DNA of 64,000 bases, taken from assembly GCA_040766325.1 (NCBI GenBank), contig JAXGQR010000012.1:1-64000 (forward strand). Reading direction: 5' to 3'. The position numbers and the translations under genes were made by a program. The notes below the pieces were generated by a model. That model worked only from the letters and a program-made list of their open reading frames with translations. It searched no databases and was not told where the DNA came from. This document shows, piece by piece, positions 53,151-61,346 of this stretch (position 1 is the stretch's first letter; each line of letters opens with the position of its first letter). The DNA is from Dehalobacterium sp040766325. Its GTDB lineage: Bacteria; Bacillota; Dehalobacteriia; Dehalobacteriales; Dehalobacteriaceae.

Positions 53151-55610
53151 TTAATCATCCTTATGTATTGTGCGTGTGATAATGATATCTTGTACCGGAG
53201 GGGTTAATTCGGTGAAGAAAGCACTATAGCCTACTACACGGACAATTAAATCGCGATATTTTTCAGGTTTTTTCTGCGCAAGGTGTAAAATCTCGTTGTC
53301 CAAGCAATTAACCTGCATCTGGTGGCACTTCTGGTCTATGAAGGTACGAACCAGTTGTGCGAACCGGTGCAAACCATCCTCTGTTTTAAAATAATCGCCT
53401 TCGAGACGTACGTTCCATATAGTGTTCAATTGTTTTGTATGATCAATCTTAGACATGGAATTAAATAAAGCTGTAGTGCCCTTATTATCACAACCTTGAA
53501 CTGGTCCAATGGCATCATTCAACGGCTCCTTAGCTTTACGACCGCTGGGTAGAGCCCAACACGCTTTACCAAAAGGCAAATAAGTAGACATAGATGCATT
53601 ACCGCCGGTACAAGCTCCACCACGTGGGTTACGCTTTTCGGAGTTTAAATCAGTATACAGGTTATGAACCCAAGCAGTCCATTCGTCAGCAAAATCATCG
53701 TCATTACCGAATTTGGGAGCGGCCTTAAGCGCGGCATGGAGTTCTTCATATCCTTCAAAATTCTTATATAGGGCATCAATGAGTTCCGTCATCGTGCATT
53801 TTCTGTCTTCAAATACAACTTTCTTAATAGCAGCGAGAGAATCCCCCATGTCCGAAACACCTATGTTATTACAAAGTGTATTACAGTTATAGCGAGCTCC
53901 TCCCTCTTCTTTACTCTTTCCAAGTTCAATGCAATCCTTCATAAAAGCGGACTGCCACACCGTCGGAAAAAATTCAGCTTCCACTTTTTCCTGAACATTC
54001 AGAAGACCAATGCCGAACTCAATGCATTCCTCCAGAGCAGCTTTAGCGCCATCTAACACTTCCTCAAAAGTCGTCCACTTACGAGCATCACGATTGTATT
54101 TAACCAACATCTTCCGGTCATACACACGGCTATAACCATTAAACAAAGCCATTTCGAGTACAGCGCCCATATTCGTGTAGCTATGCATTGTGCTGCCATA
54201 ATGATTCGGCAATGTTTCTTCTATGCAGCCATTGGGCACATACGAGCGTGCATCTTCAACGGTGATGTCCGGATCATTAAGACCCTTCTTCCAAGCCAAA
54301 ATACCCGGAATCGCAACATCATCATTAACAATAGCAGGCATACCAGTGCCTAGTGATACAACTTGGGCGATTTTCATGAGGAATTCGTAAGGTGTCTTGC
54401 TTGAAACACGTACAGATACGGAAGGCTGAAATAGACGCGTGTTCACAAAAGCATCGAGCGCCATATAGGAAAGTTCGTTAGTAACGTCCTGGCCATTTTT
54501 GCCGATACCGCCAAGGCATACCGACTGAAAAGAATGGGCGCCGGCGAACCAATCAAGGACTCCGCTGCTATAACACTGGGTAGTTTCTGCGAGCTTAATA
54601 AACAAGGATTCTAAAATTTCCTGCGCACGTTCCTTGGTAATGCGACCTGCAGCAAGATCGTTTTGATAATAAGGATACAACCATCGGTCAAGAAGGCCAA
54701 GACCGTTGGTGTGATCAATTGATTCCATGCGGCTCAAAATTTTATAAAACATGTAAGCTTGTACAGCTTCGTGGAAGGTGCAAGCAGGTTTCGCCGGAAC
54801 CTGTTCACACACAGCAGCAATTTCTTCGAGTTCTGCCTTGCGCACAGGATCCTTCTCAATAGCAGCTTGGCGAAGTGCTTCGCTGGCATAACGACGGCCA
54901 TAGTTAATTGCAGCATCCATGGCGATTACAACAGCTCTAAGGAAAGGAACCTTCTTGAGATCCTCGAAGTTCTCAATACTCAAGGATGCCAGGTGGTCGA
55001 GGGCTTCCTGCTTAATCCCCTCGCACCCCTTGCCCAGGTACTCATCGTAAGGGAAGAGATAGTGGCCGGGGTCTGTTTCAGAACGAAACGCAAGGGAAAC
55101 GATATTACTTGGATTCGGCGGGTAAGCACCATCATTGCCATCTGCATAGATGATGTTTCGTAATTCCGGAGGTGTGGTTTCGTACAACTGACGACTGACA
55201 GTATTCATCCACCTGCCATCACCTTCCCAATATGGGAATATTTCCTCAAGTAGTATTTTTTCGTCTTCAGGAGTCAATATGAATTTCTCGTATTTCCTGG
55301 CCTTTAGTGCTTCAATGTCATTTTTAAAGAAGGGTCCGGACCAGTCACAGTGGATACTGGTACATTTAATATCAACGTCGCGATAACCTACAATCAGATC
55401 ATCAGGGTGAAGATTCACTGGAGCTTTTGCAGCCACATTGGCGAAAGCTTTCGCTCGTCGAATTACTATGGGTTCCCCTTCAGTCGTTTTGAATGACTCT
55501 GTGTAATATCTAATACGATCGATATTAATCTTCCATGGGGTGTTATACCATCGTTCCAGCAGACGTTTTGTGCGAGCAGCGGGTTTGATTTCTACACCAA
55601 ATTCATTCAT
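53151..55610 (-). CDS. Glycyl radical enzyme, eliminase/decarboxylase type, unknown substrate
   Basis: 819 aa. The radical glycine is G794 (IVRVVGYSAFF). The thiyl cysteine is C462 with Glu464 two residues on (NGCIEETLPN), the CxE pair of glycyl radical dehydratases, C-N/C-S lyases and some decarboxylases. The GGARYN segment is present. The region that usually reads like a GR.DQY motif is GLGLLDRWLYPYYQND here, and the substrate pocket cannot be matched to CutC, HypD, IslA or glycerol dehydratase by eye. The activase follows after 184 bases. A LacI operator lies 336 bases upstream. The start is ATG 55610 after GGAG. Confidence 0.88.
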   Translation of the reverse strand: MNEFGVEIKPAARTKRLLERWYNTPWKINIDRIRYYTESFKTTEGEPIVIRRAKAFANVAAKAPVNLHPDDLIVGYRDVDIKCTSIHCDWSGPFFKNDIEALKARKYEKFILTPEDEKILLEEIFPYWEGDGRWMNTVSRQLYETTPPELRNIIYADGNDGAYPPNPSNIVSLAFRSETDPGHYLFPYDEYLGKGCEGIKQEALDHLASLSIENFEDLKKVPFLRAVVIAMDAAINYGRRYASEALRQAAIEKDPVRKAELEEIAAVCEQVPAKPACTFHEAVQAYMFYKILSRMESIDHTNGLGLLDRWLYPYYQNDLAAGRITKERAQEILESLFIKLAETTQCYSSGVLDWFAGAHSFQSVCLGGIGKNGQDVTNELSYMALDAFVNTRLFQPSVSVRVSSKTPYEFLMKIAQVVSLGTGMPAIVNDDVAIPGILAWKKGLNDPDITVEDARSYVPNGCIEETLPNHYGSTMHSYTNMGAVLEMALFNGYSRVYDRKMLVKYNRDARKWTTFEEVLDGAKAALEECIEFGIGLLNVQEKVEAEFFPTVWQSAFMKDCIELGKSKEEGGARYNCNTLCNNIGVSDMGDSLAAIKKVVFEDRKCTMTELIDALYKNFEGYEELHAALKAAPKFGNDDDFADEWTAWVHNLYTDLNSEKRNPRGGACTGGNASMSTYLPFGKACWALPSGRKAKEPLNDAIGPVQGCDNKGTTALFNSMSKIDHTKQLNTIWNVRLEGDYFKTEDGLHRFAQLVRTFIDQKCHQMQVNCLDNEILHLAQKKPEKYRDLIVRVVGYSAFFTELTPPVQDIIITRTIHKDD

Positions 55611-56085
55611 AAAACCTCTTATCTCCTTTCAAATTTAATATTTTAGCATCAGATAAAACAAACATGGCTATCTAAAATGGAATTACATGATACAAACTTT
55701 TGAAAGATTAATCAGTTTATAACCACGACATTATTGGTTGGATCATGAGAAACCATGCTTAAAGCCGTATTTGGAGTACGGTATTTAAAGTATTCCAATT
55801 CCTTGAAGCACCCAACACTTTATCCTTAGATTCCGGTTATCCTAAGCTGGAGTATTAGGAAATTACATTCAAGGTTTTCAAAGTCTCTATTGTTTTCACT
55901 GCATCTTCGATATTATTTTGGTTTTATTTTATATTCCCGTTATTTATGGTAACGTTACCTGAAAACGTTCCCATTTTGTTAAGACATATTTCTGCATAAA
56001 TTTTATTAATCCTTCTTTTAATTTATAATTTATGAAATTTTTTTCCGGGAATTTAAACTATAAAAAAAGAACCCTCAGGGTTCTT
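55611..56085. promoter_or_regulatory. Promoter region of the second glycyl radical enzyme
   Basis: 475 bases without a gene, ending at the ferredoxin terminator. The LacI-type operator lies at 55946-55974, so the leader may exceed 200 bases. No clear riboswitch was recognised in the leader. Confidence 0.45.
55946..55974. promoter_or_regulatory. Tandem LacI-type operator upstream of the glycyl radical enzyme
   Basis: 29 bases: AT, the perfect 12-bp palindrome GGTAACGTTACC, TG, then AAAACGTTCCC and AT. It is 26/29 identical to the site at 51862-51890. The outer arms ATGGnAACGTT also form a longer dyad. Confidence 0.78.
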
Positions 56086-56087
56086 TT
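56062..56087 (-). terminator. Terminator of the ferredoxin gene
   Basis: GAACCC/GGGTTC-centred stem with A and T runs on both sides, right at the ferredoxin stop codon (56086). On the minus strand it ends in TTTTTTT. Confidence 0.75.
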
Positions 56088-56259
56088 AACTTACTTCATG
56101 GGGTGCACCTACGGGGCATACTTCAGCACAATTGCCACAGTCGATACAACCTTCTTCGTCAATCACATAGATGTCTTCCCCTTCGCTGATGACCTCTACG
56201 GGACATTCCGGGGCACATGCACCACAAGCAATACAATCTTCACTAATTCGATAAGCCAA
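56086..56259 (-). CDS. 2[4Fe-4S] ferredoxin
   Basis: About 57 aa with two CxxCxxCxxxCP motifs (CIACGACAPECP and CIDCGNCAEVCP), the classic clostridial ferredoxin. The best start is the TTG at 56259, which has GGAGG 7 bases upstream and gives the canonical LAYRISEDCIACG start; the frame to 56298 has no ribosome site. It is an electron carrier. Confidence 0.92.
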   Translation of the reverse strand: MAYRISEDCIACGACAPECPVEVISEGEDIYVIDEEGCIDCGNCAEVCPVGAPHEVS

Positions 56260-56343
56260 ATTATCGCCTCCTTCAAGATCCTTTTTAGGATAAACCAACT
56301 TGCCAAATTTTATGCAATCCCTCCAGGAGAGGAAATCGAAGGA

Positions 56344-56580
56344 CTATCCGACTTGATAACCGGCTTCAACAATTGCTTTTTTAATCTCTTCCAAGCCGAC
56401 GACATGAGTATCAAAATTAATCGTGACCGTGCTATCGTCTAAGGTTACTTCTGCCGAGCTGACCCCAGGTAGTGCTTTCACTTCTTTTTCCACTGCGTTT
56501 TTACAATGGTCACAGCTCATCCCTTCGACTTTTAATACTACTGTATCAATGCCACTGTGGCATCCACATCCTTCACACAT
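56344..56580 (-). CDS. Heavy-metal-associated (CopZ-like) protein
   Basis: About 78 aa. An HMA domain with the metal motif GMSCDHCK is preceded by an extra cysteine-rich N-terminus (MCEGCGCHSG). It is probably a copper or other soft-metal chaperone. ATG 56580 follows AAAGGAGGTG. It lies directly downstream of the thioredoxin-reductase fusion gene (41 bases) and is likely co-transcribed. Confidence 0.88.
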   Translation of the reverse strand: MCEGCGCHSGIDTVVLKVEGMSCDHCKNAVEKEVKALPGVSSAEVTLDDSTVTINFDTHVVGLEEIKKAIVEAGYQVG

Positions 56581-56621
56581 CTTTTTCACCTCCTTTATGC
56601 CCATAATAATCTAAAAAACGA

Positions 56622-57935
56622 TTACTCCAATTCGCTAAGATACCGTTCTACGGCCATAGCTGCTTCTGCCCCATCCCCTACTGCCGTACTAACCTGGCGC
56701 AAGAATTTTTCCCGTACATCTCCGGCAGCAAAAACCCCCGGTATCGAGGTCATCAGCAGTTCCTGGGTCTTGATATAGCCTCCCTCGGTTAAATCCAGAA
56801 CATCCTTGAGAAAAGCTGTGTTGGGCAAATTGCCGATAAAGACAAAGACACCATCCGTAGGCTCCGGCCTTACATCACCGGACTTGACGTTACGCACCGC
56901 TACTTCTTCCACACCTTTGAGCCCGCCACGAATCTCTTCAATCACCGAATCCCAAAGAAAACGCAGCTTATCATATTTTTTCGCCCGGTCTTGAATAACT
57001 TTGGCGGCACGCAGCTGATCTCTCCGATGCACCAGGACAACTTCCCGGGCATATTTGGTCAAGAACATAGCCTCTTCCAATGCTGCATCTCCACCCCCGG
57101 CAACCAAGACCTTTTTATCGCGGAAAAATGCTCCGTCACAGGTAGCACAGTATGAAACCCCGCGCCCTGTAAACTCTTTTTCCCCCGGCACCTCAAGAAA
57201 GCGCGGCCGGGATCCTGTGGCAATAATTACAGCCGCGGTTTGATATGTTCCCTGTTCCGTTACAATCAACTTTTCTTTGGAGGAAAAATCTACCTTCGTT
57301 ACTTCTTCTGTTTTAAACTCCGCCCCAAAGCGCAAGGCTTGTTCCATAAAATTCATCATTAGTTCAGAACCCTGCACCCCTTGGGGATAGCCGGGGTAGT
57401 TCTCGATAAATTCCGTCATGGCTGCCTGACCTCCCGGCATCGTTTTTTCCAGGATCAGGGTCTTTAACCCTCCCCGCGCACCGTAAAGGCCGGCCGTCAA
57501 CCCTGCCGGGCCACCACCAATCACAATTAAATCATAATGCACTTTAGTACCTCCCTTTCCTGCCCGATGAACTTTCAAAATACAGCTATCCATGATGACA
57601 TCTATACCTGCTTCTTCCGCCATCTTTTTAGCCTCTTCGTTAACGACACCTTCTTGCATCCAAATCATCTTAGCTCGTCTTTTAATTGCCTGTTCTACAA
57701 TGGGTGGTACAGCCGAAGATTTTCGAAAAATATTCACAATATCTATAGAAATCCCCGCGGGCAAAGACAATAAATCCGGGTAGCTGGTGAGTCCTAACAC
57801 TTCTTTTACCGTTGGGTTAACGGGAATGACATCGTACCCATTTTTTATTAAGTATTTGGCCACCTGATGGCTGGCCTTAGTCGGGTCTGGTGAAAGTCCC
57901 ACCACAGCAATAGTTTTCGCATGCATTAAGTCCAT
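56622..57935 (-). CDS. CoA-binding domain fused to thioredoxin reductase
   Basis: 437 aa. Residues 1-128 are a CoA-binding Rossmann domain of the YccU type (TIAVVGLSPDPTKASHQVAKYLIKNGYDVIPVNP). Residues about 132-437 are a thioredoxin reductase: FAD motif LIVIGGGPAGLTAGLYGARGG, redox-active CATC, NAD(P)H motif VLVAGGGDAALEEA and the C-terminal GVFAAGDVREK. The dinucleotide motif GGGDAA and HRRD resemble the standard enzyme. The fusion hints at redox control by CoA or CoA-disulfide. ATG 57935 follows GGAGG. Confidence 0.9.
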   Translation of the reverse strand: MDLMHAKTIAVVGLSPDPTKASHQVAKYLIKNGYDVIPVNPTVKEVLGLTSYPDLLSLPAGISIDIVNIFRKSSAVPPIVEQAIKRRAKMIWMQEGVVNEEAKKMAEEAGIDVIMDSCILKVHRAGKGGTKVHYDLIVIGGGPAGLTAGLYGARGGLKTLILEKTMPGGQAAMTEFIENYPGYPQGVQGSELMMNFMEQALRFGAEFKTEEVTKVDFSSKEKLIVTEQGTYQTAAVIIATGSRPRFLEVPGEKEFTGRGVSYCATCDGAFFRDKKVLVAGGGDAALEEAMFLTKYAREVVLVHRRDQLRAAKVIQDRAKKYDKLRFLWDSVIEEIRGGLKGVEEVAVRNVKSGDVRPEPTDGVFVFIGNLPNTAFLKDVLDLTEGGYIKTQELLMTSIPGVFAAGDVREKFLRQVSTAVGDGAEAAMAVERYLSELE

Positions 57936-58069
57936 TTATGATCCTCCTTGTATACCCCATAGGAGTACCTGCTGCTACTATTATGTAGTATTCTTGCTTG
58001 ATTTTCAAGTCTCCATCCGATATTTTTTCTAGAATAAAATTATTTATGTATCTAGGCCGATAACAGAAA

Positions 58070-58091
58070 AACCGGATGAAATCATCCGGTT
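58070..58091 (-). terminator. Terminator of the M23 peptidase gene
   Basis: Perfect 10-bp stem AACCGGATGA (58070-58079) and TCATCCGGTT (58082-58091), followed on the minus strand by TTTTTCTG. Confidence 0.8.
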
Positions 58092-58101
58092 CAACTAGTT
58101 T

Positions 58102-59514
58102 TTAATTTAAATATTTCAGCGGATCTAAAGCATTGCCGTTGGATCTGACCTCAAGATGCAGATGCGATCCGGTGCTTCTGCCGGTGCTACCTACCAGACC
58201 GATCAAATCACCTTGGTCCACCTCATCCCCGACACTAACTTTAAAGGCGGAAAGATGAGCATACCAAGTTTCAACCCCATTGCCGTGATTAATCCGCACA
58301 ATTTTCCCGTAATTACCATCCCAGCCTGCATATGTAATCTTACCCGCTTCTGCCGCTCGGACGGAGTCACCGGTATCTCCGTTAATATCTAAGCCGGTAT
58401 GATAACCCAGTCTGCGGTTGCCAAAACGGGAAGTTATGGGTCCCTTTAAGGGCCATCTTAAAGAACCTCCGCTTCCTCGTGAAGCCAGCACTGTTTTTGT
58501 GCCTTGCACAACAACCTTATTCACCGGTTTGGCTAGAACTACACCATCAACAAATTGCTTGTCAACTTGTTTGCCGTTTTCTTGAACCAAGCGATAGGTA
58601 AACTCTTTTTTGCCCTCTTTACCTTCCTGTTTGACCTTTTGTTTGCCTCGCAGCATACTATTATCTTTTTCCACTACCACTTCAAAGGGAACAGCTTTTA
58701 CTTCGCTATATTCGGAGACAGTTGTCACATGTAATAAAGGCTCAACTTTAACGAGATTAACTTCTGCACCAATCTGAAGTTTCTTGTTATCAATATCAGG
58801 ATTAGCCTCTTCTAATTCATCAGGATCTATCCCATTATCCAAAGCAATCGTCCATAAGGATTCCCCCGGTTGCACAGTATGTTTCACCAATTTCTCCGCA
58901 CCGGTCGTGAGCATCTGATAAGCTTGGTCTAAGGTAGCGATTTCTTTTACCGGTACCTTTTTTTCCGTAATTTCAACCTTTTCTTTCAGATCAACTTTTA
59001 CAACCTGCAAATCCTCATCCTTAGGTGTATATTCATCCTTCACCTTTCGGATCAGCTTCTCGCCGGTTGCTTGATCATCTAAAATGATCTTCTCCTCGCC
59101 ATCAATTAAAACCACCGCTCCCGGTATTAGGACATTCAAAGCTTGGTCTAAAACTTGATGAACTTCTTCCTCTGAAAAAGAATCCTTGACCTTATCATTA
59201 ACTTTTTTAATCTCAATAACATCTTCCGTTGCAGCATCTTTACCCAGCTCTTGGGATTTGCTGTGCAAAAACGTTGCAACTGCTTGCTCAGCTTGAACTT
59301 TACTGTTAAATACTAATGTCTCCTTGCCGTTTACAACCAGGGCATATGCTTTACCTGATTGCATTAAGCCTACTCCTGTTCCTGCCAACAAAACCAATGC
59401 AATTAACCCAATAATAAATACAGATTTGTTCTTTGTTCCAAAAAAAACATTCCAGGCTAATTTCCGCTTTTGAGGTTGGTTTTGCTGCAAATCATCTTTT
59501 GAAAAAGTGAACAT
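58102..59514 (-). CDS. M23 peptidase with LysM and G5 domains
   Basis: About 470 aa. A cytosolic N-terminus and one membrane helix (VFIIGLIALVLLAGTGVGLM) are followed by a region of about 150 residues, a LysM domain (HTVQPGESLWTIALDNGIDPDELEEANPD), a G5 domain (FEVVVEKDNSMLRGKQKVKQEG...) and a C-terminal M23 lytic endopeptidase domain (HTGLDINGDTGD, YAHLS, GSHLHLEVR with the zinc HxH). It cleaves peptidoglycan peptides at the wall. ATG 59514 is supported by GGAGGAAGG; the frame to 59577 is likely too long. Confidence 0.9.
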   Translation of the reverse strand: MFTFSKDDLQQNQPQKRKLAWNVFFGTKNKSVFIIGLIALVLLAGTGVGLMQSGKAYALVVNGKETLVFNSKVQAEQAVATFLHSKSQELGKDAATEDVIEIKKVNDKVKDSFSEEEVHQVLDQALNVLIPGAVVLIDGEEKIILDDQATGEKLIRKVKDEYTPKDEDLQVVKVDLKEKVEITEKKVPVKEIATLDQAYQMLTTGAEKLVKHTVQPGESLWTIALDNGIDPDELEEANPDIDNKKLQIGAEVNLVKVEPLLHVTTVSEYSEVKAVPFEVVVEKDNSMLRGKQKVKQEGKEGKKEFTYRLVQENGKQVDKQFVDGVVLAKPVNKVVVQGTKTVLASRGSGGSLRWPLKGPITSRFGNRRLGYHTGLDINGDTGDSVRAAEAGKITYAGWDGNYGKIVRINHGNGVETWYAHLSAFKVSVGDEVDQGDLIGLVGSTGRSTGSHLHLEVRSNGNALDPLKYLN

Positions 59515-59647
59515 GCCTTCCTCCATTCGCAGCATTATTTTGGGAAACCCCAGACAATTTAGGTGATCTTTCCTCAATCGGATAAAAACACCTTGATAAG
59601 TATACCATAATTTTCACATAGGGTAAATTAAGAATATACTTATAGAT

Positions 59648-61024
59648 TTAATGGGTATTTATTACCTGGAGCCAAATGGCACATTCCAGACGTATCTTTT
59701 CCAGATCGCAACCTAATTGATACGGTTCCAGGATATTATGATTAGCTGCGTCGGCATTAGCATGACAACCGCCGCTGCAATAAAATCTTGCCCAGCAGTC
59801 CCGACAAGATGGTTTGTTGTAGATATGAGCCTCCCGAAATCTTTGGGCCATTTCCAGATTTATTTTTTCCTCATCCAGAGAACCCATTTTATACTCTTCC
59901 CGTCCCACAAATTGATGGCAAGGATAAAAATCTCCCTCAGGGGTTACCACCAAATATTCATAACCGGCACCACACCCGGTAAGTCTTTTGGGTAAACAAG
60001 GGCCATGGGTTAAATCCAGGTTGAAATGAAAAAATTGAAAAGGTTGCCCTGCTTCTTTTCTTTGATGATAGTAGCGGGCTAACTTCACATATTCTTCTTT
60101 CAGAGCCGGTAAATCCTCCTCTTTTAAGGCATATGCATCTTCCGGTGCTGTGACCACCGGTTCCAAAGAAATAATATTATATCCTTCCTCGACCAAATGT
60201 CGGGCATCCTGGAAAAAGTCCTTATTCCAGCCGGTAAAAGTACCCCGTAGATAATAATTCTCATGGTCACGGCTCTGAACAAATCTTTTGAAATGATCAT
60301 GGATGACCTTATAGCTGCCTGTACCTGAAGGAAATTTGCGCACCCGATCATTGACTTCCGGTCGACCATCCAAACTCAATACCACACTGATCTGCTCCCG
60401 ATTCAAAAACTCCTGGGTCTTTTCATCTAGTGCTACGCCATTGGTGGTTAAGGTAAATTTAATTTCCTTGCCTAGCTTTTCTCCTTGTGCTTTGCCGTAA
60501 GCTACCAATTCCTGCACCACATCAATATTCAATAAAGGTTCTCCGCCAAAAAAGTCCACTTCACAATGCTTACGCTTACCGGAATGTTGCAAAAGGTAAT
60601 CGAGAGCCTTTTTCCCCGTCTCCACAGACATTAAAAGCCGTTCTCCGCCAAAATTGCCGCTCTCGGCAAAACAGTAAGCACATCTTAGGTTACAATCATG
60701 GGAAACATTTAAGCATAATGATTTTAAGATCGGATTCTCAGCAGCTTGATAAGTATCTTGATATTCATCTAATGCAAATAATTGTCCCTGATTGATCAGT
60801 TCTTGAATTTCCTCTTTAATATCATGAGCCAGAACCTCTCCTAGCTCATGTTCTGCTTCCTCCACCGCTCCTTCAAGGTCACCTTTCGTCTTTAATAAGG
60901 CTTCATGAAAAGCCCAGACCGCCTCATCAATCACATGAATTGATCCTGAATTTACATCGATCAGGATTTTGGTTCCATCTATTTCAAACTTATGCGTATC
61001 CTTAACATTTAATTGAAGTCCCAT
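59648..61024 (-). CDS. scfB: SCIFF peptide maturase, radical SAM/SPASM
   Basis: 458 aa. An N-terminal peptide-recognition-type domain is followed by radical-SAM motif CxxxCxxC (CNLRCAYCF) and a C-terminal SPASM cysteine array (CRDCWARFYCSGGCHANA, then C at QLGCDLEK). The family installs thioether crosslinks between cysteines and nearby residues of the SCIFF precursor, giving a ranthipeptide. Its substrate gene lies directly upstream at 61091. ATG 61024 precedes LQLNVKDTHKFEIDG. Confidence 0.95.
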   Translation of the reverse strand: MGLQLNVKDTHKFEIDGTKILIDVNSGSIHVIDEAVWAFHEALLKTKGDLEGAVEEAEHELGEVLAHDIKEEIQELINQGQLFALDEYQDTYQAAENPILKSLCLNVSHDCNLRCAYCFAESGNFGGERLLMSVETGKKALDYLLQHSGKRKHCEVDFFGGEPLLNIDVVQELVAYGKAQGEKLGKEIKFTLTTNGVALDEKTQEFLNREQISVVLSLDGRPEVNDRVRKFPSGTGSYKVIHDHFKRFVQSRDHENYYLRGTFTGWNKDFFQDARHLVEEGYNIISLEPVVTAPEDAYALKEEDLPALKEEYVKLARYYHQRKEAGQPFQFFHFNLDLTHGPCLPKRLTGCGAGYEYLVVTPEGDFYPCHQFVGREEYKMGSLDEEKINLEMAQRFREAHIYNKPSCRDCWARFYCSGGCHANADAANHNILEPYQLGCDLEKIRLECAIWLQVINTH

Positions 61025-61058
61025 CTTTTAAGTCTCATTCCCTCTCCTTAAAAAATTA

Positions 61059-61083
61059 GGCCTTACCCCAGCGGGTTAAGGCC
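61059..61083 (-). terminator. Hairpin between the SCIFF precursor and its maturase
   Basis: Stem GGCCTTACCC (61059-61068) and GGGTTAAGGCC (61073-61083) with one bulge, followed by TTTTTT on the minus strand. It looks like a partial terminator that keeps precursor expression above the maturase. Confidence 0.7.
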
Positions 61084-61090
61084 CATTAAC

Positions 61091-61231
61091 TTATTTTGCG
61101 CAAACTTGATTTCCTACCGTGCAGGATGTTTTACAAGCTGATTGGCAAGAAGACTGACAGGCTCCGCAGCCACCATCCTTAACGGTGCTTTTTAAACTCC
61201 CTGCAACCACTGTTTTAATATGCTTTGCCAT
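61091..61231 (-). CDS. scfA: SCIFF ribosomal peptide precursor
   Basis: 46 aa starting MAKHIKTVVAGSLKSTVKDG, with six cysteines (residues 22, 25, 29, 33, 37, 44) in the C-terminal part, the hallmark of SCIFF (six cysteines in forty-five). It is the substrate of the maturase encoded downstream. The gene is conserved across Clostridia; a quorum or redox signalling role has been proposed. GGGGGAAA lies just before ATG 61231. Confidence 0.93.
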   Translation of the reverse strand: MAKHIKTVVAGSLKSTVKDGGCGACQSSCQSACKTSCTVGNQVCAK

Positions 61232-61346
61232 TACTATTTCCCCCTTTATGTAAAGCCAAACTTTTCTTCACCTGCTGATTATATCATATTGTAACTGTTT
61301 TTACACCCATAAAATTCTCGCAATAGGGTGCCTGGTATGGCTTTAC

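Noticed and set aside
53151..55610. Assignment as choline trimethylamine-lyase (CutC)
   Set aside because: The GCxE motif alone is shared by many glycyl radical enzymes; the pocket segments differ and no microcompartment or CutD-type context is present.
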